In this document: one piece after another, positions 59,706 to 64,000 of the stretch
Numbering within the stretch: position 1 is the first letter of the stretch
How the letters are laid out: every line of letters begins with the position of its first letter
Assembly: GCF_000972865.1 (NCBI RefSeq)
Contig: NZ_CP011144.1
Span: forward strand, 1,674,001-1,738,000
Length of the DNA stretch: 64,000 bases
Direction: 5' to 3'
DNA from: Pseudoxanthomonas suwonensis
Lineage (GTDB): Bacteria > Pseudomonadota > Gammaproteobacteria > Xanthomonadales > Xanthomonadaceae
The notes under the pieces: model-generated
What the model was told of the DNA's origin: nothing
The model's input: only the letters and a program-made list of their open reading frames with translations
Database searches by the model: none
Program-made: the position numbers and the translations under genes

Positions 59706-60110
59706 ATGAACGCCAAGACCCTGTCCGCCGCGATGAGCCTGATCCTGTCGCTGGCCGCCCTGTCCGCCACCGCCGCCGACAACGCTCGTGTCGACCACAT
59801 CGTCGACCTGCCGACCGTCACCGTCCAGCCCGACGCCGGCCTGCGCGCCGAACTGGCCTCCGCCGCCATGGTCGGCCACGTCGTCGACCTGCCGACCGTC
59901 ACCGTCCGCCCCGATGCCGCACTGCGCACCGAGTTGATGGCCCGGACCGCCGTGGCCCGCATCGTCGACCTGCCGGCCGTGCACGTGCGTCCGACCGCCG
60001 AGCAGCTGGCCGATCGCGCCGCCGTCGTCGCCGCCGAGCAGGCCCAGGCCCTGACCGCGCAGCTGGGCACGACCCTGCTGGCCGAGACCCTGGCCGTCGC
60101 CCTGCCCTGA
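59706..60110 (+). CDS. Secreted protein with three internal repeats
   Basis: A 134-residue exported protein with a signal peptide cleaved after ATA (about residue 23). I do not recognise the family. The mature protein consists of three imperfect repeats of about 27 residues with core VDLPTVTV-x-PDA-x-LR-x-EL: near 30-57, 58-84 and 85-110, followed by an Ala-rich helix. The first two repeats are almost identical at DNA level, so the duplication looks recent. The ATG at 59706 follows GGAGC at good distance, although the frame opens earlier. The gene has its own long A+T-rich upstream region with a sigma-54-like promoter. Confidence 0.75.
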   Translation: MNAKTLSAAMSLILSLAALSATAADNARVDHIVDLPTVTVQPDAGLRAELASAAMVGHVVDLPTVTVRPDAALRTELMARTAVARIVDLPAVHVRPTAEQLADRAAVVAAEQAQALTAQLGTTLLAETLAVALP

Positions 60111-60158
60111 CCGCCGCACCCGCGCGGCGGCAGGCAGGGCCCGCATACAATCGCCGCG

Positions 60159-60635
60159 ATGTCCGACCCTGTTTTCGACGTCTTGCTGTACCAGCCGGAG
60201 ATCCCGCCCAACACGGGCAACGTGATCCGGCTCTGCGCCAATACCGGCGCGCGCCTGCACCTCATCGAGCCGCTCGGGTTCGCGATGGAGGACAAGCAGC
60301 TGCGGCGCGCCGGGCTGGACTACCACGAGTACGCCCGCGTGCAGGTGCACGCCAGCCTGGACGCCGCGCTCGACGCGGTCCGGCCAGCCCGCCTGTTCGC
60401 GCTGAGCACCCGCGGCCAGGTGCGCCATGACCAGCCGCGCTACGCCGACGGCGACGCGTTCCTGTTCGGCCCGGAAACCCGCGGCCTGCCGCAGGAAACG
60501 CTGGACGCGATCCCGCCGGAGCAGCGCCTGCGCCTGCCGATGCGGCCGGGCAACCGCAGCCTCAACCTGTCCAATGCGGTGGCGGTGGTGGTGTTCGAGG
60601 CCTGGCGCCAGCACGGTTTCACCGGCGCCGGCTGA
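60159..60635 (+). CDS. trmL: tRNA wobble-base 2'-O-methyltransferase TrmL
   Basis: A 158-residue SPOUT methyltransferase that methylates the 2'-OH of the wobble nucleotide of tRNA-Leu isoacceptors using SAM. Motif 1 is EIPPNTGNVIRLCANTG, motif 2 FLFGPETRGLP and motif 3 NRSLNLSNAVAVVVFEA, which form the trefoil knot. The length is exactly that of E. coli TrmL (157). It is a probable single gene, with an in-line start MSDPVFDVLLYQPE. Confidence 0.93.
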   Translation: MSDPVFDVLLYQPEIPPNTGNVIRLCANTGARLHLIEPLGFAMEDKQLRRAGLDYHEYARVQVHASLDAALDAVRPARLFALSTRGQVRHDQPRYADGDAFLFGPETRGLPQETLDAIPPEQRLRLPMRPGNRSLNLSNAVAVVVFEAWRQHGFTGAG

Positions 60636-60794
60636 GCGGTACGCGCGATGGGCCGGAAGTTCCCGGTTGCCACGATCAATTAATGTACCAGTCAGTTTGA
60701 TATTCAGGCTGGATTGAGGGCTGCCGCGAATAATTACCCACACCGGTCGGCATAAAGGATCGGTCTACCAAACGACATAGAGGTCGATAGAACA

Positions 60795-61349
60795 ATGAAG
60801 AAGTCCTTGCTTGCCCTGACCCTGCTGGTCGCCGCCCCGTTCGCCGCTTCGGCCGCCGAGGGCGTGTCCTGGAACTACGTCGAGGGCGGTTACGCCGCGA
60901 CCAATGCCGACCGCGGCGACGCCGACGGCTGGGGCCTGAACGGCTCGGTCGCCATCGCCCCGAACTTCCACGTCTTCGGCGCCTACAGCAACCAGGAGAT
61001 CGACAACACCTCGATCGACTTCGACCAGTGGCGCGTGGGCGTGGGCTACCACCGCGAGATCGCCCCGGCCGCCGACCTGGTCACCCGCGTGGCCTACGAG
61101 AAGCTCGACGCCGGCCGCGGCTTCGACCACGACGGCTGGAGCGCGGAGGTCGGCGTGCGCGGCGCGCTGGCCCCGAACTTCGAAGGCTACGTGATGGCCG
61201 GCTACGAGAACGGCGACTACTACGGCGGCGAGTTCTACGGCCGCCTCGGCGCCCAGGCCAAGTTCAACCAGAACTGGGGCGTCAGCGGCGACGTGAAGTT
61301 CATCGACGGCGACACCCAGTGGTTCGTCGGCCCGCGCTTCAGCTGGTAG
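60795..61349 (+). CDS. Ax21 family outer-membrane beta-barrel protein
   Basis: A 184-residue outer-membrane protein of the Ax21 family known from Xanthomonas and Stenotrophomonas. The signal peptide KKSLLALTLLVAAPFAASAA is typical. The mature chain consists of short amphipathic strands (WNYVEGGYAATNAD, FHVFGAYSNQEIDN, WRVGVGYHREI) and ends QWFVGPRFSW with the C-terminal aromatic recognised by the BAM machinery. Claims of a secreted signalling role for Ax21 were withdrawn, as I recall; a barrel or porin-like role is safer. About 160 A+T-rich bases precede the gene and two terminators follow. Confidence 0.88.
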   Translation: MKKSLLALTLLVAAPFAASAAEGVSWNYVEGGYAATNADRGDADGWGLNGSVAIAPNFHVFGAYSNQEIDNTSIDFDQWRVGVGYHREIAPAADLVTRVAYEKLDAGRGFDHDGWSAEVGVRGALAPNFEGYVMAGYENGDYYGGEFYGRLGAQAKFNQNWGVSGDVKFIDGDTQWFVGPRFSW

Positions 61350-61373
61350 GCCCGCGGCCGATCAAGAGTGCGA

Positions 61374-61415
61374 AAGCCGGGAGCGGTACCTCTCTCCCTG
61401 TTCCCGGCTTGCTTT
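61374..61415 (+). terminator. First terminator of the Ax21-like gene
   Basis: AAGCCGGGA (61374-61382) pairs with TCCCGGCTT (61402-61410) around a 19-base loop, followed by GCTTTG. Confidence 0.65.
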
Positions 61416-61449
61416 GCTGGCGTGTTCCCTCCCCCCACGCCAGTCCCCG

Positions 61450-61478
61450 GAGCCCGGCGCAAGCCGGGCTCTTCTTGT
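61450..61478 (+). terminator. Second terminator of the Ax21-like gene
   Basis: GAGCCCGGC and GCCGGGCTC enclose GCAA (a stable GNRA-like loop), followed by TTCTTGT. It also protects against read-through into the convergent gpsA gene, which stops 16 bp later. Confidence 0.85.
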
Positions 61479-61493
61479 GTCCGGCCGGGAAGC

Positions 61494-62528
61494 TCAGCGG
61501 AACAACGTATCCGGATACTCCGGCTTCTGTTCCCGCGCCAGCAGCTGCCGCAGGCCGTCGACCGGGGTGATCTCCCCGTGCAGCACCGCCTGCACGCCGG
61601 CCGAAATCGGCAGTTCGATGCCGTGGCGGCCGGCCAGGCGCATCACCTCGTCGGCGGTCTGCACCGACTCGACCACCTGGCCGATCTCGCGGATCGCCTC
61701 GTCCATCGCCTGGCCGCGGCCCAGGGCCAGGCCCAGGCGGCGGTTGCGCGACAGGTCGCCGGTGCAGGTCAGCACCAGGTCGCCCAGCCCGGCCAAGCCC
61801 ATCAGCGTTTCCGGGCGCGCGCCGATCGCCGCGGCCAGGCGCAGCATCTCGTTGAGCCCGCGGGTGATCAGGCCGGCGCGGGCGTTCAGGCCCAGCTCCA
61901 TGCCGTCGGCCACGCCGGTGGCCACCGCCAGCACGTTCTTCATCGCCCCGCCCAGTTCGGCGCCGACCATGTCGTTGCCGGTGTAGGCACGGAAGGCCGG
62001 GCCGTGCAGCGCGTCGGCCACCTTCTGGGCGAACTCCGCGTCGGCGCCGTGCACGGTCACCGCGGTCGGCAGGCCCAGCGCGACCTCCTTGGCGAAGGAC
62101 GGGCCGGTGACCACCGCCAGCGGCACCTCGGGACCGAGCACGTCCTCGGCGACTTCGTGCAGGAAACGGCCCGAACCGGGCTCGAAGCCCTTGGTCGCCC
62201 AGGCCACGCCGGCACCGGCCGGCAGTAGCGGCTTGAGTGCGTGCAGGGTCTCGGTGAAGGCGTGCGAGGGCACCACCACCAGCACCCAGTGGCAGCCGGC
62301 GAGGGCTTCGGCCAGGTCGGTGGTGGCGCGCAGCGCGGCCGGCAGTTCGATGCCGGGCAGGTAGCGCGGGTTCTGGTGGTCGCGGTCGATCGCCGCGACC
62401 ATCGCCGGGTCCCGGCCCCACAGGGTGGTGGCCAGGCCGTTGCGCGCGGCCAGGGTGGCCAGCGCCGTACCCCAGGAACCGGCGCCCAGGACCGCCAGGG
62501 TGTCGGGCACGGCAACTCCCGCGGTCAT
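61494..62528 (-). CDS. gpsA: NAD(P)H-dependent glycerol-3-phosphate dehydrogenase
   Basis: Reduces dihydroxyacetone phosphate to sn-glycerol 3-phosphate for phospholipid synthesis. The 344-residue protein has the nucleotide loop [25 protein letters not shown], the catalytic Lys in [28 protein letters not shown] and the domain end [11 protein letters not shown]. Its length is typical. It is downstream of secB by about 20 bp; the order yibN-like rhodanese, secB, gpsA matches E. coli except that grxC is missing here. Confidence 0.95.
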   Translation of the reverse strand: MTAGVAVPDTLAVLGAGSWGTALATLAARNGLATTLWGRDPAMVAAIDRDHQNPRYLPGIELPAALRATTDLAEALAGCHWVLVVVPSHAFTETLHALKPLLPAGAGVAWATKGFEPGSGRFLHEVAEDVLGPEVPLAVVTGPSFAKEVALGLPTAVTVHGADAEFAQKVADALHGPAFRAYTGNDMVGAELGGAMKNVLAVATGVADGMELGLNARAGLITRGLNEMLRLAAAIGARPETLMGLAGLGDLVLTCTGDLSRNRRLGLALGRGQAMDEAIREIGQVVESVQTADEVMRLAGRHGIELPISAGVQAVLHGEITPVDGLRQLLAREQKPEYPDTLFR

Positions 62529-62550
62529 GGGCCGGCGCCGGGTTCCGGGA

Positions 62551-63081
62551 TCAGGCGTTGCCGACCGGCTCGGCAGCGGCGGCTTCGTCGGTCGCGGCGG
62601 CCTGCTGCTGGCGCTGGCGCAGGGTCTCGGCGTACAGCGCGTCGAAGTTGATCGGCTGCAGCAGGAACGGCGGGAAGCCACCGGCCTGGATCAGCTCGCC
62701 GACGGTCTGGCGCACGTACGGGAACAGGATGTTCGGGCACTGGGTGCCCAGCAGCACGTCGATCGCCTGCGGCTGCAGGCCGACCAGGCCGAACACGCCG
62801 GCCTGCTCCACTTCGGCCACGTAGGCGGTCTTGTCGCCGACCTTGCAGGTCAGGGTGACGGTCAGCACGACCTCGAACAGGGCCTCGTTCAGGCGCTGCA
62901 CGCGCTGGTTGAGGTTGAGCTGCAGGTCCGGCTGGCCCTGCTCGCTGAAGATCGCCGGCGCACCGGGAGCCTCGAAGGAAACGTCCTTGACGTAGATCTT
63001 CTCGACGCTGAAAGCGGGGCCAGCGGCAGCGGCGTCCTGCTGGGCGGGGGCGGCAGCGCCGTTGGTGGTTTCGTCGGACAT
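62551..63081 (-). CDS. secB: Protein-export chaperone SecB
   Basis: Tetrameric cytosolic chaperone that keeps precursors unfolded and hands them to SecA. The 176-residue protein shows [66 protein letters not shown] and [17 protein letters not shown], all SecB signatures. N- and C-terminal tails are Ala/Gln-rich and somewhat longer than in E. coli (155). An operon with gpsA (22 bp gap) and probably the rhodanese gene upstream is likely. Confidence 0.96.
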   Translation of the reverse strand: MSDETTNGAAAPAQQDAAAAGPAFSVEKIYVKDVSFEAPGAPAIFSEQGQPDLQLNLNQRVQRLNEALFEVVLTVTLTCKVGDKTAYVAEVEQAGVFGLVGLQPQAIDVLLGTQCPNILFPYVRQTVGELIQAGGFPPFLLQPINFDALYAETLRQRQQQAAATDEAAAAEPVGNA

Positions 63082-63171
63082 TTCACAAACTCCAGGAATA
63101 CTTGAGGAACGATCAGCGCGATCGGGAAGAACCCCGGATTATGGCACGCCCGCGCGGGCGTGGCAGGGCGG

Positions 63172-63609
63172 TCAGGCGCGGCCCTTGACCAGCGGCAGCC
63201 CGGCCGCATCCCAGGCGGCGGTGCCGCCGTCGAGCCAGTAGACCTGCTCGAAACCGGCCTTCTTGAGCTTCCTGGCGGCGGTGGCCGAGGCCATGCCGTT
63301 GCGGCACACCAGCACCACCGGCGACTGCTTCCTGGCAGCCAGCAGCTTGCCCTGCGGGTCGAACTGGCTGGGGATCAGGTTGCGGCTGCCCGGGATGTGG
63401 CCCTTCTCGAAGTCGCCGATCGCCGACAGGTCCACCACCAGCGCGTTCTCCTGGTTGACCAGGGTGGTCAGGCCGGCCGGCTTGAGCGCCTTGTAGCCGC
63501 GGAACAGGCGGGCGACCTCGGTGTAGACGATGGCCACGGTCAGGCCCGCCAGTGCCAGCGACAGCATCGGGTGGCGGCCGAAGAAGGCCATCAGGGTCTC
63601 GAAATTCAC
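63172..63609 (-). CDS. Membrane-anchored rhodanese (YibN-like)
   Basis: A 145-residue protein with one N-terminal membrane anchor (about 14-31) and a single rhodanese domain (about 45-142). The active loop has Cys102 in VLVCRNGMAS, so it is probably an active sulfurtransferase or persulfide carrier. The DLSAIGDFEKGHIPGSRNL and GFEQVYWLDGGTAAW segments are standard. Position directly upstream of secB corresponds to E. coli yibN. The start MNFETLMAFF matches the family. Confidence 0.88.
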   Translation of the reverse strand: MNFETLMAFFGRHPMLSLALAGLTVAIVYTEVARLFRGYKALKPAGLTTLVNQENALVVDLSAIGDFEKGHIPGSRNLIPSQFDPQGKLLAARKQSPVVLVCRNGMASATAARKLKKAGFEQVYWLDGGTAAWDAAGLPLVKGRA

Positions 63610-63673
63610 GGCGGTCCGGAGCGGCAGCGGGAAAGGGCGGCGATTGTCGCACAGGCGCCCGCCGGCGCCGACG

Positions 63674-64000
63674 CTAGCTGCCGTCCCAGAAGTCCGGCAG
63701 TCCGGCCACCTGCCACCAGCGCTTGGCCTGGGGATCCCAGCGCCAGCGTTCCTGGTAGCGGACGGTGCGCTCGGCCTGGGTGTGGCGGTTGACCACGCCG
63801 ATCTCGACCGTGCGCACCACGGTACCGTCGTCCAGCGCGCCGTTGCCGCCCTCGCGATAGCTGGAAACCTGCAGCTGGCGATAGCGTTCCAGCTCCAGGT
63901 CGGTCAGCGGATGCTCGGCGCGCACGGCCGGGTCGACCAGTTGCCAGGCCGCCTCGAAGTCGCTCCAGCGCACCGCCGAGGCGAAGGCCGACTGGACCTG
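63674..64000 (-). CDS. Conserved hypothetical protein, N-terminus off the window
   Basis: The last 108 residues of a protein that continues beyond the right edge; the frame has no start before position 64000 that can be trusted. Visible segments are SAFASAVRWSDFEAAWQLV, HPLTDLELERYRQLQVSSYR and QERWRWDPQAKRWWQVAGLP. The latter resembles the end of NTF2-like or DUF-type lipoproteins of xanthomonads, but no family can be named with confidence. It is upstream of the rhodanese gene on the same strand. Confidence 0.65.
   Translation of the reverse strand, partial: QVQSAFASAVRWSDFEAAWQLVDPAVRAEHPLTDLELERYRQLQVSSYREGGNGALDDGTVVRTVEIGVVNRHTQAERTVRYQERWRWDPQAKRWWQVAGLPDFWDGS

Noticed and set aside
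60636..60794. A definite sigma-70 promoter for the Ax21-like gene
   Set aside because: The interval is A+T-rich with several TTGA and TAAT-like words, but no -35/-10 pair has acceptable spacing, so none is reported.

Overview
The window is a G+C-rich, tightly packed bacterial chromosome segment. Gene content and order point to a gammaproteobacterium of the Xanthomonadaceae/Lysobacteraceae (Lysobacter, Luteimonas, Pseudoxanthomonas or Stenotrophomonas type). The pointers are a coaBC-dut-algC block, argS followed by a SPOR gene, an Ax21-family outer-membrane protein, an oleABCD olefin cluster whose OleA closely resembles the Xanthomonas enzyme, a peptide-modification locus I associate with Xanthomonadales, and many GTAGGAGC-type REP palindromes. 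Genus is not resolved from sequence alone. No rRNA, tRNA, CRISPR, phage or IS transposase was recognised.

Layout. 1-4.9 kb: algC (cut by the left edge), dut and coaBC on the minus strand, then radC and a DUF1697 gene on plus. 4.9-9.3 kb: argS, a SPOR-domain protein, a YdfG-like dehydrogenase, REPs and marC. 9.3-12.4 kb: divergent speA and speE (spermidine route). 12.5-17.5 kb: a SHOCT protein, glnB/glnK, ubiK, comM and an S9 lipoprotein peptidase. 17.7-22.8 kb: the most unusual locus, a RiPP-like set with a SagB-related dehydrogenase diverging from an NHLP-like precursor peptide, and a membrane nucleotide-cyclase/TPR protein cotranscribed with a cNMP-binding GGDEF protein. 23.3-27.6 kb: glyoxylate shunt aceB-aceA with a divergent LysR gene and a palindromic operator candidate. 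27.7-31.7 kb: an ECF sigma factor with a translationally coupled membrane protein, facing a four-gene plus-strand run led by a secreted amidohydrolase. 31.7-34.8 kb: alpha/beta hydrolase, a type I signal peptidase, a broken 3' copy of that peptidase, and a Gly-rich membrane protein. 35-44 kb: small VOC and NTF2-like genes, a PQQ-type sugar dehydrogenase, photolyase-acyltransferase-arfB, truC and an M16 protease. 44-46.8 kb: ubiJ-ubiB and DUF1328. 46.8-55 kb: oleD, oleC, oleB and oleA, interrupted by YkgJ, SEC-C and Fic genes. 55-64 kb: a DUF4156 lipoprotein, a second M16 protease, an SDR, a repeat-containing secreted protein behind a sigma-54-type promoter, trmL, the Ax21-like gene, gpsA-secB-rhodanese, and a gene cut by the right edge.

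The dominant noncoding theme is a family of about 18 full or partial REP units of about 97 bp between TGTAGGAGC and GCTCCTACA ends. Several are composites of differing arms. One cluster near 50.1-50.7 kb is amplified as a tandem array of about 180-190 bp period. In five genes (marC, the 34081 gene, the photolyase, truC, oleB) the TAG stop codon lies inside the REP end, so repeat ends define the 3' ends of these genes.

Family assignments come from sequence motifs and remembered family features; no database search was possible.
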